NCBI GenBank assembly: GCA_947467405.1 | Contig: CANIIN010000180.1 | Coordinates: 1-6,118, forward strand | Origin: Betaproteobacteria bacterium | GTDB lineage: Bacteria > Pseudomonadota > Gammaproteobacteria > Burkholderiales > SG8-39 | Direction: 5' to 3' | Length of the DNA: 6,118 nt | Shown: positions 1-5,749 of the stretch, piece by piece | How positions within the stretch are numbered: the stretch's first letter is position 1 | How the letters are laid out: the number at the start of each line of letters is the position of its first letter | Made by a program: the position numbers and the translations under genes | The notes under the pieces: generated by a model | What the model saw: the letters and a program-made list of their open reading frames with translations, nothing else | Told to the model about the DNA's origin: nothing | The model's database searches: none

Positions 1-916
1 CGCCGGACAATCCGACATCATCGTCGAATGCTTTCGTCCCGGGGTGGCCGGCCGCCTTGGCATCGGCTATGACGCGGTCGAGGCAGTCAACCCGCGCATC
101 GTCTACTGCTCGGCCACCGGCTACGGACAGACCGGGCCCTATGCGCAGTGGGCCGGCCACGACCTGAATTACCAGGCCGTCGCCGGTGCGCTAGCGGCCA
201 ACGGGTTAGATCGCGACGGCGTGCCCGCCCTGCCCGGCCTCACCCTGGCCGACAGCGCAGGCGGCGGCTGGCTGGCGGCAATCCGCGTGATCTCGGCCCT
301 GCACGCGCGGCACGCCACGGGGCGCGGCCAATTCATCGACGCATCGGCCGCCGAAGGCACCCTGCAACTGATGGGCATGCTGGTGGACGACTACCTCGCC
401 AATGGTGTAGCCGTGTCGCACGACCAGGGCATGCTGAACGGCGGCTACGCCTGCTACGGCCTGTACAAGACGGCCGACGGCGGCAGCCTGGCGGTCGCGG
501 CCATTGAACCGAAGTTCTTCAGGACGATGTGCGACTGCATGGGACTTGGCGGACTGGCGGCCCGGCAAGGCGATGTGGCTGCGCAGCCGGCACTTCGCGC
601 CGAACTGGCGCGCGTCTTCGCGACGCGCTCACGTGACGACTGGATGAAACTGTTCGGCGACCAGGACGTGTGCGTCACGCCCGTGCTGTCAATTGAAGAA
701 GTGGCACGCGACCGGCACTGGCAGGCCACCGGCGCCTTCGTGGACTATGAGCATCCGCAACAGGGCAAGACCCGCCAACTGCGACCCATCGGCCCGCCTG
801 GCGCCCGACGCGGTGCACCGCCTGACAAGGGGTTCGATGCGACGCGTGCCGCCCTGCAGGCTTTCGGCCTGACCGATCAGGACATCAGCGATCTGCAGGC
901 CAACGGCACCATTTGA
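1..916 (+). CDS. CaiB/BaiF family protein, probable alpha-methylacyl-CoA racemase (5' end missing)
   Basis: The frame is open from base 2 and ends at the TGA at 914-916, giving 304 visible residues. Family members run about 360-390, so some 60-90 N-terminal residues lie outside the window. The visible start, DIIVECFRPGVAGRLG, is the typical CaiB/BaiF region where the CoA-binding fold leads into the NPRIVYCSATGYGQTGPY segment. By hand comparison with human AMACR and mycobacterial MCR, the three racemase residues are all present: His in AGHDLNY (bases 158-160), Asp in TLADSAGGG (251-253) and Glu in AAIEPKFF (506-508). CoA-transferases of the family use the Asp as nucleophile and usually lack the GHDxNY context, so racemase (2R/2S epimerisation of 2-methylacyl-CoA, cytosolic) is favoured. 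A CoA-transferase cannot be excluded. The gene converges on the - strand acyl-CoA operon and is not co-transcribed with it. Its promoter and ribosome binding site are not visible. Confidence 0.9.
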   Translation, partial: AGQSDIIVECFRPGVAGRLGIGYDAVEAVNPRIVYCSATGYGQTGPYAQWAGHDLNYQAVAGALAANGLDRDGVPALPGLTLADSAGGGWLAAIRVISALHARHATGRGQFIDASAAEGTLQLMGMLVDDYLANGVAVSHDQGMLNGGYACYGLYKTADGGSLAVAAIEPKFFRTMCDCMGLGGLAARQGDVAAQPALRAELARVFATRSRDDWMKLFGDQDVCVTPVLSIEEVARDRHWQATGAFVDYEHPQQGKTRQLRPIGPPGARRGAPPDKGFDATRAALQAFGLTDQDISDLQANGTI

Positions 917-992
917 ATGGCGCACCGCTGATCTGCACCAAGACACCTTCCATCCGACCGTGATCGCGTTATTCAGATCCCGGCAGAGCGTC

Positions 993-1047
993 AGGCAGGC
1001 CGTCCTGCTTCTGCGTCCAATATCTTGCTGTAGCGCCAATCGTGGCG
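993..1047. terminator. Two small hairpins in the convergent gap; possible weak bidirectional terminator
   Basis: The 150-bp gap between the two convergent stop codons (917-1066) contains two inverted repeats. AGGCAGG (993-999) faces CCTGCTT (1004-1010) across a 4-nt loop, with one G-T wobble. CGCCA (1034-1038) faces TGGCG (1043-1047), also across 4 nt. Neither is followed by a T run on either strand, so neither is a canonical intrinsic terminator. Transcripts may end here by Rho or by collision. No other signal was seen in the gap. Confidence 0.22.
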
Positions 1048-1066
1048 ACCGGCCAGGACCAAACCA

Positions 1067-1906
1067 TCAAAACCCCTGGAACGTCGGCGGGCGCTTTTCC
1101 ATGAAGGCGCGAATGCCTTCCTTGATGTCCTGCGATCCGCCGTTGGCCTCGGCGGACATGCCCTCTTCCTGGAACGCTGTCTCGCGATCCACGTCGAGTG
1201 ATCGGTTCAGCAGGCGCTTGGCGAAGCCGATGGCAGTCGTCGGTGCTGCCGCCAGGCGATTGGCGTAGTCGGCAACGGCCGCCGCAAACTCATCGGGATG
1301 CACCACCTTGTTGACCAGGCCGATGCGCTCCGCTTCTCGCGCTGGCAACGCATCGCCGAAGAACACCATTTCCTTGGCCTTGGCCAGGCCGATGCGGCGT
1401 GGCAGCAGATAGGCGCCGCCAGCATCGATCATGAAGCCGCGCAGGATGAACGACTCGACGAAGGAGGCCGCATCCGACATCACGATCAGGTCGCAGGCCA
1501 GCGCCATCTGCACCCCCATGCCGGCGGCAGTGCCCTGCACGGCGGCCACGATCGGCTTGGAGCAGTCCAGCAGTGACTTGATGATGGTCTGGGCGGCCTC
1601 CGGGCCGTTCATCAGGAATCGCGCGCGCTCCCCCGGCCGTTGCACCGGCGTTTCGCCATTCGCGTTGGTGGTGCGCGACAAGGTGCGCATGTCGGCGCCG
1701 GCACAGAACAGCCGTCCCGTGGCGCCCAACACGATGGCGCGCACGTCGCGATTCTTGTCTGCATCGGCCAGCAGTTCAACAATCACCCCGCGCTGCTCCG
1801 GCAGGATGGCGTTGCCTGATTCCGGCCGATTCAGGGTGATATGGCAAATGCCGTTTTCAATCCGGTGCAATACGGTCTTGCCCAGCACATCGTCGCTTGC
1901 AGCCAT
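1067..1906 (-). CDS. Enoyl-CoA hydratase/isomerase (crotonase) family protein, isomerase-like active site
   Basis: This is a 279-residue crotonase-fold protein, close to the usual 255-280. The N-terminal strand reads HITLNRPESGNAI (residues 22-34). The CoA/oxyanion-hole segments are FCAGADM (67-73) and GTAAGMG (125-131), followed by ACDLIVMSDAASF (137-149). Hand alignment with rat mitochondrial enoyl-CoA hydratase puts Gln133 at the first catalytic Glu (Glu144) and Phe153 at the second (Glu164), so both hydratase acids are missing. Instead Asp161, in MIDAGGAYLLPR (159-170), matches the Asp of the PaaG-type pattern PDxGGxxLLPR. A double-bond isomerase or other crotonase reaction is therefore at least as likely as hydration. 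The ATG at 1906 is preceded by AAAGGGG about 6 nt upstream, a good ribosome binding site. It is the last gene of the - strand cluster, 111 bp after the dehydrogenase-like gene. An accumulating product of the dehydrogenase pair is its likely substrate (inference). Confidence 0.92.
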   Translation of the reverse strand: MAASDDVLGKTVLHRIENGICHITLNRPESGNAILPEQRGVIVELLADADKNRDVRAIVLGATGRLFCAGADMRTLSRTTNANGETPVQRPGERARFLMNGPEAAQTIIKSLLDCSKPIVAAVQGTAAGMGVQMALACDLIVMSDAASFVESFILRGFMIDAGGAYLLPRRIGLAKAKEMVFFGDALPAREAERIGLVNKVVHPDEFAAAVADYANRLAAAPTTAIGFAKRLLNRSLDVDRETAFQEEGMSAEANGGSQDIKEGIRAFMEKRPPTFQGF

Positions 1907-1937
1907 CTCTCGCCCCTTTGTCGTTATTGGTATCGAT

Positions 1938-1972
1938 CCTTGAAGATGTCCTATCCACGGGCATCTTCAAGG
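1938..1972 (-). repeat. Strong hairpin (11-bp perfect inverted repeat) between dehydrogenase and crotonase genes
   Basis: CCTTGAAGATG at 1938-1948 is the exact reverse complement of CATCTTCAAGG at 1962-1972, with a 13-nt loop. Read on the + strand, three further inner pairs (one wobble) extend the stem to 14 with a 7-nt loop. On the operon (-) strand the hairpin begins 45 nt after the dehydrogenase stop and ends 31 nt before the crotonase ATG. No T run follows on that strand, so it does not look like a complete intrinsic terminator. RNA stabilisation or processing, partial attenuation, or a protein-binding site are possible roles; none is shown by the sequence. Confidence 0.7.
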
Positions 1973-2017
1973 CATTGCCCCGCGCCGAAAAATCTTCACT
2001 CTGCCTTGTCGGCGCTA

Positions 2018-3382
2018 TCAGGCTTTGGCACGGCCCTTGGCGGCGGACTTCTTCGCCTTGACCGGCGCTTTTCTGGCAGCCCCCGGCTTTTTCGATTGGC
2101 CGACGGACTCGGTCTTGCTCGACGGCTTGGTCTTACTCGACGGCTTGGCCTTGCTGGAAGGCTTCGCCTTGCCAGTAACCTTGGTGGACGTCTTCGCAGT
2201 CTTCGCCTTGCCAACCTTTGCGGGTGACTTTGAGACAGACGGCGCGACAGACACTTTGACTGCACCCGCCGCCTTGCCCGCCGCACGAACCGGGCCGGAC
2301 TTGTCGTCGTCGGTCAGGAAAGACCACAGCTTGCTACCGCCGACCTGCGCGATGACCCGGCCGACCCATTCGGCCCACTCGACCTCGGAACCGAACTCGT
2401 CGCGCCACGCCCACAGGCGCCGTGTACTGCGATGCAGGGCATGCTCATGGGTGAAGCCCATGGCGCCGTGAACCTGGTGTGCGATGCCCGAACCAATGTG
2501 CGCCGCTTCGCCGACGCGCGCCTTGGCAGCCGCGATCTCGAACTGCGCCGGGCCGCGCGTGACAGCGTCGATCATGGCATCAGTCGCCGCGCTGGCCGCG
2601 GCGGACTGCGTGGCCAGCACCGCCAGTTGCTGCTGCACCGCCTGGAACTGGCCGATGGGTCGGCCGAACTGCACGCGCTCCTTGGCGTATTGCACGGCGT
2701 ACTGCAGCACGCGACTCAGTCCACCGGACATCGCCGCCACGCGGAACATGGCGCCATTCAGGCGCATATCTTCGGCGGACCAACCCTTGCCCGGCTTGCC
2801 CACCGCCTTCGCATCCAGCACCAGGCGCTTGAACACCAGCGTGTCACGCGGCTCATTGGCCCAGTTGATGTCCCGTCGCACAATCGCGCGGACAAGGTCG
2901 TCGCCAGACACCAGCAGCGTCGTCCATTTGCCATCGCATTGCGCCACCGCCGCCAACCAGGCCGCGTGGCGCGCCGATGGAATGCGCAACAGCGTGCCGC
3001 TCAGTTCCCAACCCTTCGCTGTCTTGGCCAACTGCAGCGGCGCAGCACCGGATTGAACAACCGGCCCGACCGTGCCGACCCCGGCCTGTGCGGGCAGTCC
3101 CCCGGCCGCCAGCGCCAATTCTGCGACCAGCGTCTCCGCCAGCGGCAATGGCAGCGCAAAGCGTCCGGCCTCGCGCACCAGCGCCAGCGCATCGCCGATG
3201 TCGGCGCCGTCGCCACCGCGCGCCTCGGAGACCGTCGCCCGAGTCAGGCCGGCATCAGCCAACGCATCCCAGGCATCGCCATTGAATTCGCCCTTTTCAG
3301 CCACTGCATAACGTTCGTTGGTGCAGAGGTCACCGAACAGCCGTGCCGCCGTATCGACCAGTATGTCGCGCATTTCACTCAT
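2018..3382 (-). CDS. Acyl-CoA dehydrogenase-like subunit with a histone H1-like Lys/Ala-rich C-terminal tail
   Basis: The protein has 454 residues, against 340-390 for relatives. Residues 1-361 form the dehydrogenase core. A divergent N-terminal and middle part lacks the usual (S/T)EPxxGSD flavin motif. The C-terminal helical domain is clear: YAKERVQFGRPIGQFQAVQ (232-250) and QVHGAMGFTHEHALH (303-317). By ungapped hand alignment Gly210 sits at the isovaleryl-CoA dehydrogenase Glu254 position and Phe330 at the medium-chain dehydrogenase Glu376 position, so no catalytic base is evident. This suits the non-catalytic partner of a heteromeric enzyme formed with the gene 41 bp upstream. Residues 362-454 are a disordered-looking tail with 23 Lys and 3 Arg against 1 Glu, including three KPSSK(A/T) repeats. 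Similar tails occur in AlgP, bacterial H1-like proteins and PHA-granule phasins; its role here is unknown. The ATG at 3382 follows a weak GGAA. The gene ends in tandem in-frame stops, TGA TAG. Confidence 0.93.
   Translation of the reverse strand: MSEMRDILVDTAARLFGDLCTNERYAVAEKGEFNGDAWDALADAGLTRATVSEARGGDGADIGDALALVREAGRFALPLPLAETLVAELALAAGGLPAQAGVGTVGPVVQSGAAPLQLAKTAKGWELSGTLLRIPSARHAAWLAAVAQCDGKWTTLLVSGDDLVRAIVRRDINWANEPRDTLVFKRLVLDAKAVGKPGKGWSAEDMRLNGAMFRVAAMSGGLSRVLQYAVQYAKERVQFGRPIGQFQAVQQQLAVLATQSAAASAATDAMIDAVTRGPAQFEIAAAKARVGEAAHIGSGIAHQVHGAMGFTHEHALHRSTRRLWAWRDEFGSEVEWAEWVGRVIAQVGGSKLWSFLTDDDKSGPVRAAGKAAGAVKVSVAPSVSKSPAKVGKAKTAKTSTKVTGKAKPSSKAKPSSKTKPSSKTESVGQSKKPGAARKAPVKAKKSAAKGRAKA
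2111..2164 (-). repeat. Three tandem 18-bp repeats encoding KPSSK(A/T)
   Basis: Units lie at 2111-2128, 2129-2146 and 2147-2164 (+ strand unit ggtcttgctcgacggctt). The first two differ at one base; the third differs from the first at three. They encode residues 407-424 of the dehydrogenase-like protein, within its basic tail. In-frame 18-bp units can be gained or lost without a frameshift, so tail length may vary between strains (inference). Confidence 0.85.
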
Positions 3383-3423
3383 GATTTTTCCGTCTTGTCT
3401 TGATTGGTGATGGCAAAAAGTGC

Positions 3424-4584
3424 TCAGCGCAGTCCGAGGCCACGCGCGATGGCGTTGCGCAGGATTTCGCGGGTGCCGCCCTTGATGGTCAGGGACGGCG
3501 CCATCAGCAGCGCGAGGTGCAGGGACTCGTTGAACAGATCGCCTTCCGGCAAGGCGGCACGCAATCCTTCATCGACCAACGTGCGGGCGATGTGCGGCAT
3601 TTCCTGCTCGTAATGCGTGCCTAGGTCCTTGACGATCGACGCCTCGACACCGGGATTGAGACCGCGATCCAGCATGCCGGCAATCGAGGCGGACATGTTC
3701 TTCAGCGTCCACAGGTGCGACACCATGCGGCCGATGGCCTGCGCCTGCACGGCTGACGGGTTCTTGCCCACGCGGTCGATCAACAGGCGCAGGACATGCA
3801 GCTCGTAGGTCCAGCGATCCGGGGCGCTGCGCTCGTGCGCCAGTTCCTGGCCGAGTTGCTTCCACGCGCCATCGACCTCGCCGATGACCATGTTGTCCGG
3901 GACGAATACATCGTCGAAGATCACATGGTTGAAATCATGCTCGCCGGCCATGTTGATGACGGGACGAATGGTGATGCCGGGCCAGCTCAGGTCGACCAGA
4001 AAGCGGCTGACGCCGGCATGGCGGCTCTCGGGCTGGGTGCCGGTGCGCAGCAGCACGGCAAGGTAGTTGGAGAAATGCGCAAAGCTCGTCCAGATCTTGG
4101 CGCCGTTGACCTTCCAGCCACCTTCCACCTTGACGGCTCGCGTGCGGATGGCAGCCAGATCGGAGCCGGAATCGGGCTCCGAGAGGCCGATCGCGCAGGA
4201 CGCTTCACCGGAAGCAAAGCGCGGCAGAATGGTCTGCTTCTGCCACTCGTTGCCGAACTGCAGAATGAGCGGTCCATTTTGCCGATCAGCCGACCAATGG
4301 CAACGCAACGGAGCGCCGTTGGCGAGCAGTTCCTCGGTCACGACATAGCGTTCCAGCGCGCTGCGCTCGTGTCCGCCATAACGCTTCGGCCAGATCATGC
4401 CGATCCAGCCGCGCTTGCCCAGTGCGAGCGAGAACTCCCTGCTGCCTTCGGACCAGTTATGCGCGCTGGGCTTGTAGACGCCCTTCTTCTGCATCTCGTC
4501 GAGAAACTCGCGAACCTCGCGGCGCAATTCGGCGGTATTGGCCGGCATTTTCGCCGGCTCGAATCGAAAATCAGTGCTGCTCAT
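3424..4584 (-). CDS. Acyl-CoA dehydrogenase, probable catalytic subunit of a heteromeric pair
   Basis: This is a full-length (386-residue) FAD-dependent acyl-CoA dehydrogenase. The N-terminal helical domain includes GWIGMIWPKRYGGHERS (59-75). The flavin/substrate motifs of the middle domain are LSEPDSGSD (134-142) and GAKIWTSFAH (161-170). The C-terminal end is IKGGTREILRNAIARGLGLR (367-386). Gly369 replaces the medium-chain-type catalytic Glu of YEGT, which is normal for this subfamily. Glu251 in LAHERS (248-253) matches the isovaleryl/long-chain-type base on helix G, so the enzyme should be able to abstract the alpha proton. It would oxidise an acyl-CoA to the 2-enoyl-CoA and pass electrons to ETF. 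The 41-bp spacing to the next dehydrogenase-like gene, which lacks these residues, resembles the ChsE/FadE and PimC/PimD pairs. The ATG at 4584 is preceded by GGAGAAGG at suitable spacing. The substrate is not deducible; branched, cyclic or steroid-type acyl groups fit the context. Confidence 0.95.
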   Translation of the reverse strand: MSSTDFRFEPAKMPANTAELRREVREFLDEMQKKGVYKPSAHNWSEGSREFSLALGKRGWIGMIWPKRYGGHERSALERYVVTEELLANGAPLRCHWSADRQNGPLILQFGNEWQKQTILPRFASGEASCAIGLSEPDSGSDLAAIRTRAVKVEGGWKVNGAKIWTSFAHFSNYLAVLLRTGTQPESRHAGVSRFLVDLSWPGITIRPVINMAGEHDFNHVIFDDVFVPDNMVIGEVDGAWKQLGQELAHERSAPDRWTYELHVLRLLIDRVGKNPSAVQAQAIGRMVSHLWTLKNMSASIAGMLDRGLNPGVEASIVKDLGTHYEQEMPHIARTLVDEGLRAALPEGDLFNESLHLALLMAPSLTIKGGTREILRNAIARGLGLR

Positions 4585-4647
4585 GGTGCCTTCTCCATCT
4601 GGGACTGCGTTGGTTCGGATTGCTTTGGAATGTGCCGGGGCCGTGAC

Positions 4648-4664
4648 CGGCGCTCCCTGCGCCG
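4648..4664 (-). terminator. Hairpin directly after the regulator stop; possible attenuator
   Basis: CGGCGC (4648-4653) faces GCGCCG (4659-4664) across a 5-nt loop, forming a perfect 6-bp GC-only stem that starts right after the regulator's TGA (4667-4665). No T run follows on the - strand, so full termination is unlikely. It could lower read-through from the regulator gene into the dehydrogenase genes or mark an RNA end. The rest of the 80-bp gap holds only the ribosome binding site of the next gene. Confidence 0.3.
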
Positions 4665-5561
4665 TCAGCCATTCACGCCGCGTGGACGCCGTGCCCGCGA
4701 AGCGGGGGTCTTGTCGGCCGCATTCACCGCTTCGAAACGCTCGAGGTAGCCACGGTGAATGCGTTTCAGATGCAGTTCCATCTCGTGCGCCGCTGCATCC
4801 GCATCACGCTCCATCATGTGCTGCATGAAGCGCTGGCGCATGGGCGTCATGTTGAGGCTGCTCGGACCAACGCTCTTGATGAATTCGCGCATGATCTGCG
4901 TGAACGCATCCATGAAGATAATCAGGATGGGGTTCCCGGCAATGCGCGCCAAGATGCGGTGGAAATCGAGGTTGATCAGGTTACGACCGATGAAGTCGCC
5001 GCGCTTGTTGGCCTTGTCACTGTCGGCGATATTGGCTTCGAGCTCAACCCAATCAGCCGGCGTGGCCTTGGCGCAGGCGGCGCGAACCACCACGGCGTCG
5101 ATCCACAGGCGCGCCTCCGTGAGCTGCTGCGGCTTGATCGCGCCAAGATGAAACAGGTCGTGCAGGCTGCTGACCACGGCGTCCCCGCCGCCTTCGCGGA
5201 TGAACGCGCCCCCGGAAGCGCCCTTGTGCGTCTGCAGCAGCCCGGCGTTCTCCAGCGAGCGCAAGGCCTCGCGTACGGTATTCCTCGACACGCTAAATCG
5301 TGCCGCCAGCTCGCGCTCGGACGGCAGGCGATCGCCGACCTTCAGGCCGCCGTTGGACAATTCATTGCGGATTTGCGTGGCAATATCCTCGAACGCGCGG
5401 TGCGGGCGTCCGGCCAACTCCATTGGCGGACCACCGGACAGCTCGCCGCGCACCACCGATCGCTGCGAGGACGACACGGATGACTTTTGTGCGGCACGGA
5501 GACTGGCAGAGGCCGTAGCGGGTTTAAGCCCGCTGCGCGATGTCGACGACTTCGTTGCCAT
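4665..5561 (-). CDS. GntR family transcriptional regulator, FadR/FCD subfamily
   Basis: The 298-residue protein has a winged helix at residues 55-122, with recognition-helix region FSVSRNTVREALRSLENAG (89-107) and wing THKGASGGAFI (111-121). An all-helical FCD effector domain follows to about 275. FCD domains usually bind a metal through Asp and three His. His201, His248 and His264 are in the expected places, but hand alignment puts Asn197 where the Asp should be. Residues 1-46 are an unusual Ser-rich (12 Ser by residue 35), basic extension ahead of the DNA-binding domain. The ATG at 5561 was chosen over a GTG at 5630 because AGGAG lies 5 nt upstream. An ATG at 5423 (Met47) would remove the extension but has a poorer ribosome binding site. 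As first gene of the operon, with a matching operator at 5706-5720, it is probably an autoregulated local repressor responding to an acyl-CoA or carboxylate (inference). Confidence 0.94.
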   Translation of the reverse strand: MATKSSTSRSGLKPATASASLRAAQKSSVSSSQRSVVRGELSGGPPMELAGRPHRAFEDIATQIRNELSNGGLKVGDRLPSERELAARFSVSRNTVREALRSLENAGLLQTHKGASGGAFIREGGGDAVVSSLHDLFHLGAIKPQQLTEARLWIDAVVVRAACAKATPADWVELEANIADSDKANKRGDFIGRNLINLDFHRILARIAGNPILIIFMDAFTQIMREFIKSVGPSSLNMTPMRQRFMQHMMERDADAAAHEMELHLKRIHRGYLERFEAVNAADKTPASRARRPRGVNG

Positions 5562-5566
5562 GCCCG

Positions 5567-5571
5567 CTCCT
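5567..5571 (-). promoter_or_regulatory. Ribosome binding site of the GntR gene
   Basis: The - strand reads AGGAG with 5 nt to the ATG ending at 5561. This near-ideal site is the reason for placing the regulator's start here and not at the in-frame GTG at 5630. Confidence 0.8.
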
Positions 5572-5705
5572 GATGATTGATGACTGACTGGCCGTTGAGG
5601 CACTGCTTGCCTGATGCCAGTTCGCGACACCCTGTCACCAAGGAGAGGGGCTCATGCACCGACTCACTCAAGGCGACCGACTGAAGACTGGACAAATGCC
5701 GCTCC

Positions 5706-5720
5706 AATGGTTCAACCATT
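5706..5720. promoter_or_regulatory. Candidate GntR/FadR-type operator, perfect 15-bp palindrome
   Basis: AATGGTT-C-AACCATT has perfect 7-bp arms around one base. Its core TGGTTCAACCA fits the FadR-subfamily consensus TNGTNNNACNA exactly. It directly abuts the candidate -10 box and covers the expected transcription start of the regulator operon. Binding here would block RNA polymerase, implying autorepression of the regulator and the acyl-CoA genes behind it. The match is seen in the sequence; the identity of the binding protein is inferred. Confidence 0.72.
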
Positions 5721-5749
5721 AGCTTACCGAGCGTCACGCAGGCGGTCAA
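5721..5749 (-). promoter_or_regulatory. Candidate sigma-70 promoter of the gntR-acyl-CoA operon
   Basis: On the - strand, TTGACC (5749-5744) matches the -35 consensus at five of six positions. A 17-nt spacer (5743-5727) leads to TAAGCT (5726-5721), which keeps the T, A and final T of the -10 box. The -10 is weak, but the spacing is ideal and the palindromic operator follows at once. The start site would fall near 5714, about 150 nt before the ATG. Confidence 0.5.

Noticed and set aside
1982..2015. GCGCCG/CGGCGC inverted repeat (6 bp, 22-nt loop) just after the dehydrogenase-like gene
   Set aside because: The loop is long, the stem is short and GC-rich, and no T run follows on the operon strand, so it may be chance in a GC-rich genome.
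2432..3403. Long + strand open frame (323 codons) opposite the second dehydrogenase-like gene
   Set aside because: The product is Arg/His/Gln-rich with no recognisable motif, and it is fully antisense to a clear dehydrogenase gene. High GC makes such frames common.
3796..4749. Long + strand open frame (317 codons) opposite the first dehydrogenase
   Set aside because: It mirrors the codon pattern of the real - strand gene and shows no domain or ribosome binding site.
4755..5483. + strand open frame (242 codons) opposite the GntR gene
   Set aside because: It is an antisense shadow of an unmistakable winged-helix/FCD regulator.
5562..5630. GTG at 5630 as an alternative start adding 23 residues to the GntR protein
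   Set aside because: There is no good ribosome binding site for it, while the ATG at 5561 has AGGAG at 5-nt spacing.
5635..5655. Six-codon - strand upstream frame (MSPSPW) in the predicted leader
   Set aside because: It has no convincing ribosome binding site and is too short to tell from chance without conservation data.
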